This document shows positions 9,315 to 18,992 of a stretch of 64,000 nucleotides of DNA, piece by piece. The number at the start of each line of letters is the position of its first letter. The stretch's first letter is position 1. The DNA is from Vibrio sp. B1FLJ16 (GTDB lineage: Bacteria > Pseudomonadota > Gammaproteobacteria > Enterobacterales > Vibrionaceae), in assembly GCF_905175385.1 (NCBI RefSeq), contig NZ_HG992749.1, positions 1,116,001 through 1,180,000 on the forward strand. The letters are read 5' to 3'. Position numbers and translations under genes: made by a program. The notes beneath the pieces were generated by a model. That model did not search any database and was not told the origin of the DNA. It saw only the letters and a list, made by a program, of their open reading frames with translations.

Positions 9315-10985
9315 ATGACTGAATCTTTTGCTCAACTCTTTGAAGAGTTTCTAAACGAAACAGAATTCCAACAAGGCAGCATCGTTAAAGGTACTGTAGT
9401 AGCTATCGAGAACGGTTTCGTTCTTGTTGACGCTGGTCTTAAGTCTGAATCTGCTATCCCTGCTGAACAGTTCAAGAACGCTGCTGGCGAACTTGAAGTT
9501 GAAGTTGGCGCTGAAGTAGACGTAGCTCTAGACGCTGTTGAAGATGGTTTCGGTGAAACTCAACTTTCTCGTGAGAAAGCTAAGCGTCACGAAGCTTGGA
9601 TCGTTCTTGAGAAAGCTTACGAAGAAGCTGAAACTGTTGTTGGTATCATCAACGGTAAAGTTAAAGGCGGTTTCACTGTTGAACTAAACGGTATCCGTGC
9701 TTTCCTTCCTGGCTCTCTAGTAGACGTACGTCCAATCCGTGACACTGCTCACCTAGAAAACAAAGAGCTAGAGTTCAAAGTTATCAAACTTGACCAAAAA
9801 CGTAACAACGTAGTTGTTTCACGTCGTGCTGTTATCGAATCTGAGAACAGCGTTGAGCGTGACGAGCTTCTAGAAACTCTACAAGAAGGTTCTGAAGTTA
9901 AAGGTATCGTTAAGAACCTTACTGACTACGGTGCGTTCGTTGACCTAGGTGGCGTTGACGGTCTTCTACATATCACAGATATGGCTTGGAAGCGCGTTAA
10001 GCACCCATCTGAAATCGTTAACGTTGGTGACGAGATCCAAGTTAAAGTTCTTAAGTTCGACCGTGAGCGTACTCGCGTATCACTAGGTCTTAAGCAACTA
10101 GGCGAAGATCCATGGGTAGCAATCGCTAAGCGTTACCCAGAAGGTCACAAACTAACAGGTCGCGTAACTAACCTAACTGACTACGGCTGCTTTGTTGAAA
10201 TCGAAGAAGGCGTTGAAGGTCTAGTTCACGTTTCAGAAATGGATTGGACTAACAAGAACATCCACCCATCTAAAGTTGTTAATGTTGGCGACGAAGTTGA
10301 GGTTATGGTTCTTGAAATCGACGAAGAACGTCGTCGTATCTCTCTAGGTCTGAAACAGTGTAAAGCTAACCCATGGCAGTCATTCGCTGAAGCACAAGCT
10401 AAAGGCGACAAAGTTACTGGTAAGATCAAGTCTATCACTGACTTCGGTATCTTTATCGGTCTAGAAGGCGGCATCGACGGTCTAGTTCACCTATCTGACA
10501 TTTCTTGGAATGTTGCTGGCGAAGAAGCAGTACGTGAGTACAAGAAAGGCGACGAGATCTCTGCAGTTGTTCTAGCAGTAGATGCTGAGCGTGAGCGTAT
10601 CTCTCTAGGCGTTAAGCAAATGGAAAACGACCCATTCAATGCTTACGTTGCTGACAACAAGAAAGGTACTCTAGTTAACGCTACAGTAACTGCTGTTGAC
10701 GCTAAAGGTGCTACTGTTGAAATCGCAGAAGGCGTTGAAGGTTACATCCGTGCTTCTGAAGTATCTCGCGACCGCGTAGAAGATGCTTCTCTAATCCTAA
10801 GCGCTGGTGATGTTGTTGAAGCTAAGTTCACAGGTGTAGACCGTAAGAACCGCGTTATCAACCTATCTATCAAAGCTAAAGATGAAGCTGAAGAGCAAGA
10901 AGCAATGGCATCTATCAACAAGCAAGACGAAGCTGCTTTTGGTAATGCAATGGCTGACGCTTTCAAAGCTGCTAAAGGCGAATAA
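9315..10985 (+). CDS. rpsA: 30S ribosomal protein S1
   Basis: A 556-aa protein with six S1/OB-fold RNA-binding repeats. The central and C-terminal ones are obvious from recurring motifs such as [38 protein letters not shown] and [19 protein letters not shown]. It recruits mRNA to the 30S subunit. Codon choice is markedly biased (GGT, CGT, GAA, AAA), as expected for a very highly expressed gene. The cmk-rpsA-ihfB order is conserved, and the gene ends in a strong terminator. Confidence 0.98.
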   Translation: MTESFAQLFEEFLNETEFQQGSIVKGTVVAIENGFVLVDAGLKSESAIPAEQFKNAAGELEVEVGAEVDVALDAVEDGFGETQLSREKAKRHEAWIVLEKAYEEAETVVGIINGKVKGGFTVELNGIRAFLPGSLVDVRPIRDTAHLENKELEFKVIKLDQKRNNVVVSRRAVIESENSVERDELLETLQEGSEVKGIVKNLTDYGAFVDLGGVDGLLHITDMAWKRVKHPSEIVNVGDEIQVKVLKFDRERTRVSLGLKQLGEDPWVAIAKRYPEGHKLTGRVTNLTDYGCFVEIEEGVEGLVHVSEMDWTNKNIHPSKVVNVGDEVEVMVLEIDEERRRISLGLKQCKANPWQSFAEAQAKGDKVTGKIKSITDFGIFIGLEGGIDGLVHLSDISWNVAGEEAVREYKKGDEISAVVLAVDAERERISLGVKQMENDPFNAYVADNKKGTLVNATVTAVDAKGATVEIAEGVEGYIRASEVSRDRVEDASLILSAGDVVEAKFTGVDRKNRVINLSIKAKDEAEEQEAMASINKQDEAAFGNAMADAFKAAKGE

Positions 10986-11000
10986 TATACTCGCTTAAGC

Positions 11001-11028
11001 AAAAAAGGAGCCGCAAGGCTCCTTTTTT
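11001..11028 (+). terminator. rpsA terminator
   Basis: A 12-bp perfect stem AAAAAAGGAGCC / GGCTCCTTTTTT with a stable GCAA tetraloop and a terminal T run. Confidence 0.92.
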
Positions 11029-11045
11029 ATATTTATTACATTAAA

Positions 11046-11164
11046 AGTAGTAATACTAATACCAGTAAACTATCTTAATAAAAGACATTTCCTGATTGCA
11101 TATTTTTCGTAAAAAATCAGCTAGTATTACTAGCAAGTGTTTGTTGGAATTAGTATTACTTACT
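11046..11164. repeat. Short inverted-repeat element upstream of ihfB
   Basis: Two arms of about 25 nt (11046-11070 and 11139-11164) share a perfect 12-bp core AGTAATACTAAT in inverted orientation and stay similar further inward. They enclose an AT-rich spacer with its own small palindrome CTAGTATTACTAG. Size and terminal repeats look like a miniature inverted-repeat element, although no second copy is in this window. The right arm contains the likely -35 region of ihfB. Confidence 0.55.
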
Positions 11165-11169
11165 ATAAT
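11141..11169 (+). promoter_or_regulatory. Likely sigma-70 promoter of ihfB
   Basis: TTGTTG and TATAAT are separated by 17 nt. The -10 lies 30 nt upstream of the ihfB ATG. The -35 is inside the right arm of the inverted-repeat element. Confidence 0.55.
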
Positions 11170-11199
11170 GAGTGATAAAAATACTCAAAGAGGGCAACT

Positions 11200-11484
11200 A
11201 TGACTAAGTCTGAACTGATTGAAAGACTCTGTGCTGAGCAAACACATTTATCAGCAAAAGAGGTAGAGGATGCTGTAAAAGATATTTTAGAGCACATGGC
11301 CTCTACACTGGAGAGTGGTGACCGTATTGAGATCCGCGGCTTCGGTAGTTTTTCTCTTCATTACCGCGAACCTCGCGTAGGTCGTAACCCTAAAACGGGT
11401 GACAAAGTGGAATTAGACGGTAAGTACGTTCCGCATTTTAAACCTGGCAAAGAACTTCGTGAGCGCGTCAATATTGGTAGTTAA
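11200..11484 (+). CDS. ihfB: Integration host factor subunit beta
   Basis: A 94-aa HU/IHF-family DNA-bending protein. The signature [21 protein letters not shown] covers the beta-arm with the DNA-intercalating proline. Length and the N-terminus [10 protein letters not shown] match IHF beta. It pairs with IHF alpha, which is encoded elsewhere. It has its own promoter and terminator. Confidence 0.97.
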   Translation: MTKSELIERLCAEQTHLSAKEVEDAVKDILEHMASTLESGDRIEIRGFGSFSLHYREPRVGRNPKTGDKVELDGKYVPHFKPGKELRERVNIGS

Positions 11485-11502
11485 CGCTCTCTTATTAGTT
11501 TG

Positions 11503-11536
11503 AAAAAGCGGCATACTCTTACGTATGCCGCTTTTT
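11503..11536 (+). terminator. ihfB terminator
   Basis: A 14-bp stem AAAAAGCGGCATAC / GTATGCCGCTTTTT with a TCTTAC loop. Confidence 0.9.
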
Positions 11537-11789
11537 TATCATTAGATTATTGGTATGTCTAGGTAACCTCAGGACGCAAGGTTCAGCGAGAATGACTTGG
11601 TTCACAGGCGCGGCGACGATTTTAAGATCTAGTGGTTCTAAATCAAAAATTGCTAACAATGACTGTGATCCAATCCAACTCGTCCTCCGGGAGCATGTAT
11701 CTTGAAGTGATTTGGGTATAATATACATGGTCTGAAACAACATTTTACTGCATAATCTGACCTACTTACTCAGTTAAGGATGACGTGAT

Positions 11790-12080
11790 ATGAAAATTAT
11801 AAAAATCGTTATTGTACTTGCTCTCTTTGTAATCGCTTTGGCTTTAGGATCACAAAATCAAGAGGTAGTTGCTTTTAATTATCTTTTAGCAAAAGGAGAG
11901 TTCCATTTATCAACGCTATTAGGCGTGGTATTTGTCGTTGGCTTTGCTTTAGCGTGGGTTATCTTTGGGAGCATCCACCTAAAGACTCAACTTCAGGTTA
12001 TCCGTCTGAAAAAGAAACTGAAACAGTACGAGCCAGCTAAAGCAGAAACTGCTAAGCCTGCTATCGACAAAAAGGCATAA
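11790..12080 (+). CDS. lapA: Lipopolysaccharide assembly protein LapA
   Basis: A 96-aa DUF1049 protein with two membrane segments (about residues 3-20 and 41-64) and a basic, Ala/Lys-rich cytoplasmic tail. It works with LapB at the inner membrane, where LapB promotes FtsH-dependent turnover of LpxC and so sets LPS synthesis. lapB starts 18 nt downstream. The roughly 250 nt upstream, after the ihfB terminator, hold no convincing gene. A GGGTATAAT extended -10-like stretch lies near 11716. Confidence 0.9.
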   Translation: MKIIKIVIVLALFVIALALGSQNQEVVAFNYLLAKGEFHLSTLLGVVFVVGFALAWVIFGSIHLKTQLQVIRLKKKLKQYEPAKAETAKPAIDKKA

Positions 12081-12098
12081 GGATAAGGCTTCACTTTA

Positions 12099-13274
12099 AT
12101 GCTTGAATTACTCTTCTTGTTATTGCCTATAGCTGCTGCGTATGGCTGGTACATGGGGCATCGCAGCGCTCAACAAGACAAGCAGAAGCAATCTCATCAA
12201 ATTTCTCGTCAATATATGGCGGGCCTGAACTTGCTGCTCTCTGATCAATCAGATAAAGCTGTTGATCACTTTATTGAGTTGCTCCAGGTTGATAACGAAA
12301 CCATAGATACTCACCTTGCGTTGGGTAACCTTTTCCGTTCTCGTGGTGAAGTGGATCGCGCAATACGTATTCACCAAAATCTTATTTCACGTTCGGGTCT
12401 GACTCTTGACCAAAAAAAACTCGCTCTGCAGCAGCTCGCTAAAGACTACATGGTCTCTGGCTTTTTAGACCGTGCGGAGAAGATATTTGAGCAGTTAATA
12501 GAAGAGCCTGACCATCGCGAAGCGGCACTTCAGCAGCTTGTGACCATTTACCAGCAAACTCGCGAATGGGAAAAAGCGATTTACTACGCTAACCAGCTGG
12601 TGAGAGTGGGAAATAAGCATTCGCGAATGCGGGCCAACATCGCACACTTCTGGTGTGAAATTGCCATGTTAGACCAAGCTGATGGCAATAAAAATAAAGC
12701 GATTCAGCATTTTAAAAAGGCACTTTCTGAAGACCCTAAATGTACTCGCGCAAGTATTGCGCTTGGGCGCATTTATTTAGAGTCTGAAGATTATAAGCAA
12801 ACTATTAAGTATTTGACTTCAATCTTGGATCAAGACAAAGACTTTATCAGTGACGTATTGCCGACAATAGCAGAGTGTTACCATCATCTGGGGCAAGAAG
12901 ACGAGCTGGTGGAATTCCTGCGAGCCTGTATAGACAAGAAGGCTGGTGTATCTGCTGAACTGATGTTGGCGCAGCTGGTTGCTCACCACGAAAGTGTAGG
13001 TGCCGCACAGGAGCTGCTGACTAAACAGTTGTTGAAAAACCCAACCATGAAAGGGTTCTATCGTTTGATTGATTATCATATTGCAGAGGCTGAAGATGGC
13101 CGTGCAAAAGACAGTCTTTCGACCCTTCAAGCTATGGTTGGTGAACAGTTAAAAGTGAAACCGCACTACCGATGCAGAAAGTGTGGTTTTTCAACCCACT
13201 CCCTTTATTGGCACTGTCCTTCTTGCAAAGGGTGGGGGACGATCAAACCAATCCGTGGATTGGATGGTGAGTAG
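12099..13274 (+). CDS. lapB: Lipopolysaccharide assembly protein LapB (YciM)
   Basis: A 391-aa protein with an N-terminal membrane anchor (about residues 2-18), several TPR units through the middle, and a C-terminal rubredoxin-like metal site made of CRKCGF and CPSCKGW. This is the full LapB architecture. It is an adaptor for FtsH-mediated degradation of LpxC. It is co-transcribed with lapA and ends at a terminator before pyrF. Confidence 0.95.
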   Translation: MLELLFLLLPIAAAYGWYMGHRSAQQDKQKQSHQISRQYMAGLNLLLSDQSDKAVDHFIELLQVDNETIDTHLALGNLFRSRGEVDRAIRIHQNLISRSGLTLDQKKLALQQLAKDYMVSGFLDRAEKIFEQLIEEPDHREAALQQLVTIYQQTREWEKAIYYANQLVRVGNKHSRMRANIAHFWCEIAMLDQADGNKNKAIQHFKKALSEDPKCTRASIALGRIYLESEDYKQTIKYLTSILDQDKDFISDVLPTIAECYHHLGQEDELVEFLRACIDKKAGVSAELMLAQLVAHHESVGAAQELLTKQLLKNPTMKGFYRLIDYHIAEAEDGRAKDSLSTLQAMVGEQLKVKPHYRCRKCGFSTHSLYWHCPSCKGWGTIKPIRGLDGE

Positions 13275-13280
13275 TTTTAA

Positions 13281-13317
13281 TGCAGCTGGCGGGTTTTCTG
13301 TCCGCTGCATTTTTTTA
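13281..13317 (+). terminator. lapAB terminator
   Basis: The stem TGCAGC / GCTGCA has a partly pairing interior and is followed by eight T residues. Confidence 0.75.
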
Positions 13318-13372
13318 GCCTTATGTTTAATAAGCAGAAAGTAACAAGAACCAAAATTAATTAGGAGATGAA

Positions 13373-14074
13373 ATGTTCGACCAAAAAGTTATTGTCGCAC
13401 TGGATTATGATAACCAAGCAGATGCGCTTGCGTTTGTAGACCGTATTGATCCTGCGTCATGCCGTTTAAAAGTAGGCAAAGAGATGTTTACTCTATTTGG
13501 TCCGGATTTCGTACGCGAGCTCCACAAACGTGGTTTCTCTGTATTCTTGGATTTGAAGTTTCACGACATTCCAAATACTTGTTCAAAAGCAGTACGTGCG
13601 GCGGCTGAGCTGGGCGTATGGATGGTGAACGTTCATGCAAGTGGCGGTGAGCGCATGATGACTGCGTCACGTGAGATTCTTGAACCATATGGTAAAGACC
13701 GCCCATTGTTAATTGGTGTAACCGTACTAACCAGTATGGAGCAAAGTGATTTGGCAGGGATAGGCTTGAATGTCGCCCCTCAAGAGCAAGTGATTCGTCT
13801 GGCAACATTGACGAAAAATTCTGGTCTTGACGGTGTGGTTTGTTCAGCTCAAGAGTCTTCACTGCTGAAAGGTGAGTTAGGTCAAGAGTTTAAGCTGGTA
13901 ACTCCAGGTATTCGCCCTGCGGGATCTGAGCAAGGTGACCAGCGCCGTATTATGACGCCAGTTGATGCTATCCAGGCAGGTTCTGATTATCTGGTTATTG
14001 GCCGTCCTATCACTCAGGCTGCTGACCCGGCATCGGTACTGAAGTCAATCAATGATAGCTTAGTAAACATGTAA
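13373..14074 (+). CDS. pyrF: Orotidine 5'-phosphate decarboxylase
   Basis: A 233-aa TIM-barrel enzyme converting OMP to UMP, the last step of de novo pyrimidine synthesis. The catalytic Lys/Asp network is visible in [16 protein letters not shown] and [12 protein letters not shown]. The phosphate loop is VTPGIRP and YLVIGRPIT. The start has a good AGGAG. It is a single gene between two terminators. Confidence 0.98.
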   Translation: MFDQKVIVALDYDNQADALAFVDRIDPASCRLKVGKEMFTLFGPDFVRELHKRGFSVFLDLKFHDIPNTCSKAVRAAAELGVWMVNVHASGGERMMTASREILEPYGKDRPLLIGVTVLTSMEQSDLAGIGLNVAPQEQVIRLATLTKNSGLDGVVCSAQESSLLKGELGQEFKLVTPGIRPAGSEQGDQRRIMTPVDAIQAGSDYLVIGRPITQAADPASVLKSINDSLVNM

Positions 14075-14100
14075 CTGCGTAACTAGCTGTTTTATTGTCT

Positions 14101-14132
14101 AAAAAAGTGAAGTAGCAATACTTCACTTTTTT
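14101..14132 (+). terminator. pyrF terminator
   Basis: A 14-bp stem AAAAAAGTGAAGTA / TACTTCACTTTTTT with a GCAA loop. Confidence 0.92.
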
Positions 14133-14358
14133 ATTACTGCTGTTCAGTTTTAGGCTTAATGCTCTACCGCTCATCGACATCGGACTAGGGGATAACACTA
14201 TATAGGTCACAGTTTCATAACATAAAGAGCTATGGTAAATAGAAAATGCAAGCGTGTGTTATTGATGGGTTGCGTTACAAATAGGTTGAGAATACTATGG
14301 CTGTGATGCATTTACTGCGTTGTAAGGTCTAGGATGACCTGGTGAATCTCATTGAAAT

Positions 14359-14537
14359 AAATACCAATTGTAGTAAGCGACTGGTCGTATAGTTTGTTAA
14401 AGTACTCGATAAATTCGTTAGCTTTTCGTTTCAAAGCAAGTCGATTGTAGAATAACTACTTATCGAAAATTTTTGCCTTGTTCTCAAGCACTTTTCCTAC
14501 GCTATTCCAGATCATTTATTTACTGAGATTGGTATTT
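14359..14537. mobile_element. MITE-like element of 179 bp, non-coding
   Basis: The ends are 18-nt inverted repeats: AAATACCAATTGTAGTAA on the left and the complement of AAATACCAATCTCAGTAA on the right, agreeing at 15 of 18 positions. The interior has no reading frame. The 605-nt gap between pyrF and the next gene otherwise holds only the pyrF terminator, the promoter region of the solute-binding protein, and nothing else I recognise. A lone ATACCAAT-N4-GTAAG motif resembling one end occurs at about 39944. No transposase is nearby. Confidence 0.6.
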
Positions 14538-14679
14538 ATAGAAGTTGGCAGGACGTCACTTCGTATCATACGCCTTTTACGTTCCTATCTGTGTGCAATG
14601 TAATGCGCAGGTTTTGTGAGTTTCATTCACGGTTTTCCTTGTACTAGCCTTAGAACGCAAATCATAACAAGGAAGAAAA

Positions 14680-16518
14680 ATGACCAAGAAACTACCGTTT
14701 TCAGTACTTGCGATATTAACCGCGACCAGCTTCCAGCTAAATGCGGCTGAATTGCCCGCTGATATTGAATGGACTTCAAATAATAATGAGCCCCTGTTCG
14801 CTTCTGAAGAAGCTGTTCATGGTGGCACTTACCGCACTTATATCCAAAGCTTCCCACAAACACTACGAAGTGTAGGCCCAGATGCAAACTCAGGTTTACG
14901 CCAGTATCTGATGGATGGCACGCCCAAAATGGCACAACGTCATCCCAACACGGGTAAATGGATTCCTCAACTGGCTAAGGCATGGGCGTTTGGGGATGAT
15001 TTCAAAACGGTATATTTCAAATTGGATGAAACCGCAAAATGGTCCGATGGTGAAAAAATTACCGCAGATGACTATGTCTTTATGATGAAGTACTACACAT
15101 CGAAAGACATTATCGATCCTTGGTACAACGACTTTTTCACCAACAGTATTGTCAGCGTAGAAAAGATTGACGATTACACTATCCGAGTTAACTTAGCCGT
15201 TGAACAGAGCCATGACTCTCTGATGGTGATGATCAATATGCCGAGTAATGGCTTCCAGCCTCGTCCAAAGCACTTCTTTGAAGGTGAAAAAGATGCCAAC
15301 AATGATGGTATGCCGGATAACTTCGTGCGTAAGTTTAACTTCAAAGCAGAGCCTACAGCTGCGCCTTACTATTTAGATGATGTGAAAAAGGGTAAAAGCG
15401 TAACGTTCAAGCACGTTGGAGAAGACTGGTGGGGTTACAACAACCGTTACTATAAGAATCGCTATAACGTAGACAAAGTACGTATTACCGTGATTCGCGA
15501 TCCTGACATTGCGATGAAACACTTCGAAAAAGGTAACCTGGATTACTTTGAAATGGTCTTACCGAATTACTGGCACGATAAGACAAATGGTGACGTTTAT
15601 AAGAACGGCTATATTCAGAAGTACTGGGGTTTTAATCAGGCACCACAAGGTGCTGGCGGTATCTGGATGAATACTGCTATGCCTTTGCTAGATAACCTTG
15701 AAGTGCGTAAAGGCATTATGGTGGCTACTGATTTCGACGGCATGATAGAAAATATCATGCGTGGCGATTACTCTCGTAAGCCACATGGTTTAGGTTTCGG
15801 CCATGGTGGATACGATGATCCAAGCAATACACCACCTAAGTTTGACGTAAATGCAGCAGTTAAGCATTTTGAGCAAGCAGGCTTTGATAAAATTGGTGCA
15901 GATGGTATTCGTGTGAACGACAAAGGCCAGCGTCTGAGCTTTGCGATCACATACGGATATAACTCTTATACGCCGCGTATCGCTTTTCTGAAAGAGCAGG
16001 CGAAGCTGGCAGGTCTTGAGTTTACGCTTAACCTTGTTGATGGCTCGTCAGCGTTTAAGTACATCCTCGAGAAAAAGCATCAATTGGCTTTCTTGAACAT
16101 GGGCTCAGGTGAAATTCCGGCTTATTGGGAATACTTACATTCAGATAATGCAAATAAACCTCAGACTAACGCGCACACTAACTTCAGCAGCCCTGAACTG
16201 GATAAACTGATTGAAGCGTATGACTCCGAGTTTGATCAGCAGAAACGCTACGATCTATCACACCAAATTCAAGATTATGTAAGTGAAGCAAATATTATTA
16301 TTCCTGGATATATGGTGCCTTATTCGCGTGTAGCTAACTGGCGTTGGGTTAAGATCCCGAAAAATGGCATGACAAAAGCCACAGAGTGGGTTCTGCATCC
16401 AATGGATGTCGGTAACTTCTGGATCGACTCAGACGTGAAAAAAGAAACAGAAAAAGCGATGAAGAACGGCGACACTTTCCCTGAAGTCAGTGTTGTTGAT
16501 GACCGTTACAAACTATAG
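14680..16518 (+). CDS. Periplasmic extracellular solute-binding protein, family 5 (YejA-like)
   Basis: A 612-aa exported protein with a Sec signal peptide (MTKKLPFSVLAILTATSFQLNA, cleavage near AAE). The body matches peptide/oligopeptide-binding SBPs of family 5: WIPQLAKAWAFGDDFKTVYF followed by AKWSDGEKITADDYVF is the classic signature. The long form with a WWGYNNRYYKNRYN insert suggests the YejA subgroup. Such proteins deliver oligopeptides or similar ligands to an ABC permease, but no permease or ATPase is adjacent, so it is an orphan receptor or serves a transporter elsewhere. The ligand is unknown. Confidence 0.85.
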   Translation: MTKKLPFSVLAILTATSFQLNAAELPADIEWTSNNNEPLFASEEAVHGGTYRTYIQSFPQTLRSVGPDANSGLRQYLMDGTPKMAQRHPNTGKWIPQLAKAWAFGDDFKTVYFKLDETAKWSDGEKITADDYVFMMKYYTSKDIIDPWYNDFFTNSIVSVEKIDDYTIRVNLAVEQSHDSLMVMINMPSNGFQPRPKHFFEGEKDANNDGMPDNFVRKFNFKAEPTAAPYYLDDVKKGKSVTFKHVGEDWWGYNNRYYKNRYNVDKVRITVIRDPDIAMKHFEKGNLDYFEMVLPNYWHDKTNGDVYKNGYIQKYWGFNQAPQGAGGIWMNTAMPLLDNLEVRKGIMVATDFDGMIENIMRGDYSRKPHGLGFGHGGYDDPSNTPPKFDVNAAVKHFEQAGFDKIGADGIRVNDKGQRLSFAITYGYNSYTPRIAFLKEQAKLAGLEFTLNLVDGSSAFKYILEKKHQLAFLNMGSGEIPAYWEYLHSDNANKPQTNAHTNFSSPELDKLIEAYDSEFDQQKRYDLSHQIQDYVSEANIIIPGYMVPYSRVANWRWVKIPKNGMTKATEWVLHPMDVGNFWIDSDVKKETEKAMKNGDTFPEVSVVDDRYKL

Positions 16519-16541
16519 TTTCAAGCTCAACCTATAAAAGT

Positions 16542-16573
16542 AAAGCCCCGTCCGATAATACGAACGGGGCTTT
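16542..16573 (+). terminator. Terminator after the solute-binding protein
   Basis: The stem AAAGCCCCGT / ACGGGGCTTT has a 12-nt loop and a T run. Confidence 0.9.
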
Positions 16574-16609
16574 TTATTTTTCTCTGTGATTAGGGTCAAC
16601 AACCTCTAG

Positions 16610-16849
16610 CTATCTGACCAGATAAGAAGCCTCTAAGAGGTAGGCTGTTACATCACCGAGCGACGAAAATGCTTTATCTATTGCTTTGAAGCGTTCATCA
16701 ATAGAGTCGTTAGAGATGATTCGGCGAAATGTTATAAGCGATAAAGCTTCATTTTCTTTAAAAAAATTGTGTACGGCTTCTAGCTTAACTTTATGTATAT
16801 GTTCAACCTTACCCAGCGCATTGGTTAAATCTGAAATGTTAATCGACAT
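16610..16849 (-). CDS. Small hypothetical protein
   Basis: A 79-aa soluble, mainly helical protein with no family I recognise. An AGAGAAG ribosome-binding site precedes the ATG at a suitable distance, and amino-acid composition looks protein-like. It is isolated and convergent with the solute-binding protein gene. An overlapping 84-codon plus-strand frame looks like a shadow. It may be a small orphan gene. Confidence 0.5.
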   Translation of the reverse strand: MSINISDLTNALGKVEHIHKVKLEAVHNFFKENEALSLITFRRIISNDSIDERFKAIDKAFSSLGDVTAYLLEASYLVR

Positions 16850-17583
16850 TGCTTCTCTGAATTATATGTTTACCCAAACACAGCGGCATGAGGGTGGACT
16901 TTTATTTCGGTGTAGAGTAGCACTAACGGATGAACTGTAGACTGACTGAGATCAACATGACTTCCTTATTCTCCTATGGTTGAATAAAATGCAGAGAATG
17001 AGATTGACTCTTATTTAATAGTTATTGTAGGGCGAAGTGTTTAAATAAGTTCATAGATATGAACATTGGTGAGTATTTGGTATGTGGCGATATTATTTAT
17101 ATTCCAAGACTTAGTTCTTCATATTAAATAAATATGAACATGGAAGATTTTTCTTAAGTATTTCTTATCGTTGTATTGTAGCGGCGAACTATTCTTTTCC
17201 CATATTTTCATAATTACCTAGAGCAAAGTCACGGTCTAAGATTTTAACTTTGTCTTATAAAGCGCTATCTCTTAATAAATCTTTACAATTCAACAAAATA
17301 TTACTAATTTTGAGGATGGATTTTGCGATTGATCTGACATGTTTCCTCTATCTTTGTCTCGACGATACCTGAAGAGGAAACATTAGCTATTAACAATAAC
17401 GGAGATATGTAGCGCGACTTTACACATATTATCGACATTGTTGAAGGTATCATACGCACCACAGGTATCCGTATAAGAAGGTATTGGTGAGTTTGTTTCG
17501 CGGTACCGAGATTTTTATAACAAGTAAAAAATGATTTTCTATAGGGTTTATCTCTATATGCAGTTTAAACAAGGTTAAAGCTC
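16850..17583. other. 734-nt gene-free, AT-rich region with an 11-bp inverted repeat
   Basis: No coding frame is supported here. The clearest structure is a perfect 11-bp inverted repeat ATGTTTCCTCT / AGAGGAAACAT (17339-17349 and 17373-17383) with a 23-nt spacer, about 200 nt before the glycosyltransferase operon. It could be a regulator site or a leader hairpin for that operon. The rest is featureless to me. Confidence 0.4.
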
Positions 17584-18324
17584 ATGTTGCCGAGTATATC
17601 AGTCGTTATTCCTGCCAAAAATGAACAAGGAAATATAGGAAAGTTAGTTAAAGAAATTCATAACAGCTTGAAGGCTTGCCCTGAATTTGAAATTGTGATT
17701 ACTGATGATGGCAGCACCGATAACACGGTGCAGGAAGCGCTAGATGCCGCACAGGAGTGCGGTTGTGATTTGCAAGTCGTCAGTCATGAGAAAAGTTGCG
17801 GACAAAGCACCGCAGTTTTAACAGCGGTCAAACACGCGAAAGGTGAGTGGATTATCACATCAGATGCTGATGGTCAGAACGACCCATCAGACATGCCGGG
17901 GATGTTAGAGCTAGCTGCTCAGGTTAAAAATCTTCACTTCTGTATCGCAGGTTATAGAGCAAAGCGTTTGGATACTACCTGGGTTCGTTTCCAATCTAAG
18001 GTCGCTAATACAATCCGGCATGCTCTATTAGGAGATGGTGTACCAGACTCCGGTTGTGGTCTAAAAGTCATCCCTAAAGCGACTTACCTGCGATTACCAT
18101 ACTTTGACCATATGCACCGTTTTCTGCCCGCGCTGATCAAATCACTTGATGGTGAGATTGTGGTTCATCAGGTAGCACACAGAGATCGGGAAGTCGGAAC
18201 ATCAAATTACAACGCCTGGAACAGAGCATGGGTCGGTATCGTGGATTTGTTAGGAGTCATTTGGTTGCAACGACGTACGAAAACCCCAACGGTTAAAGCT
18301 GTGAGTTGTGTGAATAGTAAATAA
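17584..18324 (+). CDS. Family 2 glycosyltransferase (polyprenyl-phosphate sugar transferase-like)
   Basis: A 246-aa GT-A enzyme. VVIPAKNEQGNI opens the fold, ITDDGSTDNTV is the nucleotide-sugar site, and the metal-binding motif is SDADGQNDP. It resembles the catalytic domain of ArnC/dolichol-phosphate mannose synthases but lacks their C-terminal membrane helices. It probably loads a sugar onto undecaprenyl phosphate for the ArnT-like enzyme encoded two genes on. It is the first gene of a tight operon; its stop overlaps the next start (TAATG). The sugar is unknown. Confidence 0.8.
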   Translation: MLPSISVVIPAKNEQGNIGKLVKEIHNSLKACPEFEIVITDDGSTDNTVQEALDAAQECGCDLQVVSHEKSCGQSTAVLTAVKHAKGEWIITSDADGQNDPSDMPGMLELAAQVKNLHFCIAGYRAKRLDTTWVRFQSKVANTIRHALLGDGVPDSGCGLKVIPKATYLRLPYFDHMHRFLPALIKSLDGEIVVHQVAHRDREVGTSNYNAWNRAWVGIVDLLGVIWLQRRTKTPTVKAVSCVNSK

Positions 18325-18992
18325 TGAAGTGGATAAAGCTTTTTTTACTGATTACTGTTGGGATATTGATTGCAAATCAACTTGATAATCCCGTCCTAGT
18401 TCATTTAACAGATAAGAACTGGCTTGTTGGTTACATCCAACAAAATGGTATGACCGGAGAAATAATAATATTCTTCTTCAGTGTGGTCTTTTTATCTTTT
18501 AGCGGGCCAAAGCAAGCTATCGCATTGGTATTTGGGTATTTATTCAATATCAGCCTGGGCGTTACGTTAACGTTATTAGCATGTGTTATTGCCGCAACAC
18601 TGAATTATTATTCTGCCAGGTTCATATTCGCTAACTGGTTATATCGACGGTTTCCAAAGAAAATGGTTAAATTTAATTCATTTTCTAGTCGTAAGCCGTT
18701 TTATAAAATATTGCTGTTACGGTTATTTCCTATTGGAAATAATGTTGTGACTAATGTTTTATCAGGTAGTGTTCGTGTGCCTTTTTTTGCATTTATTTCT
18801 GCAAGCATACTTGGTTATCTCCCACAAATTATTATCTTTGCTCTTATGGGGGCTGGCATCCATTCGTCAAGTAATGCAATGATATACCTAAGTATTTTCT
18901 TCGGAGTTATCAGCGCTGTACTTACCGGATTTCTTTACAGAGATCATATTAAGAGCCGAGTTGAACTATTGAAAATGGAAGAGGAACTATGA
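18324..18992 (+). CDS. TVP38/TMEM64 (VTT-domain) membrane protein
   Basis: A 222-aa multi-pass inner-membrane protein with about six hydrophobic segments. The VTT/SNARE-associated-like motif is seen in FSGPKQAIALVFGYLFN and in RLFPIGNNVVTNVLSGS. Relatives in the DedA superfamily move polyprenyl phosphate or phospholipids across membranes. Its position between a polyprenyl-P glycosyltransferase and an ArnT-like enzyme fits a carrier-lipid flippase role, which is inference. It overlaps the next gene by ATGA. Confidence 0.75.
   Translation: MKWIKLFLLITVGILIANQLDNPVLVHLTDKNWLVGYIQQNGMTGEIIIFFFSVVFLSFSGPKQAIALVFGYLFNISLGVTLTLLACVIAATLNYYSARFIFANWLYRRFPKKMVKFNSFSSRKPFYKILLLRLFPIGNNVVTNVLSGSVRVPFFAFISASILGYLPQIIIFALMGAGIHSSSNAMIYLSIFFGVISAVLTGFLYRDHIKSRVELLKMEEEL

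Noticed and set aside
11519..11743. 74-codon minus-strand frame downstream of ihfB
   Set aside because: It overlaps the ihfB terminator stem, has no ribosome-binding site and looks like no protein family.
16686..16940. 84-codon plus-strand frame opposite the small hypothetical gene
   Set aside because: The minus-strand frame has the better ribosome-binding site and composition.
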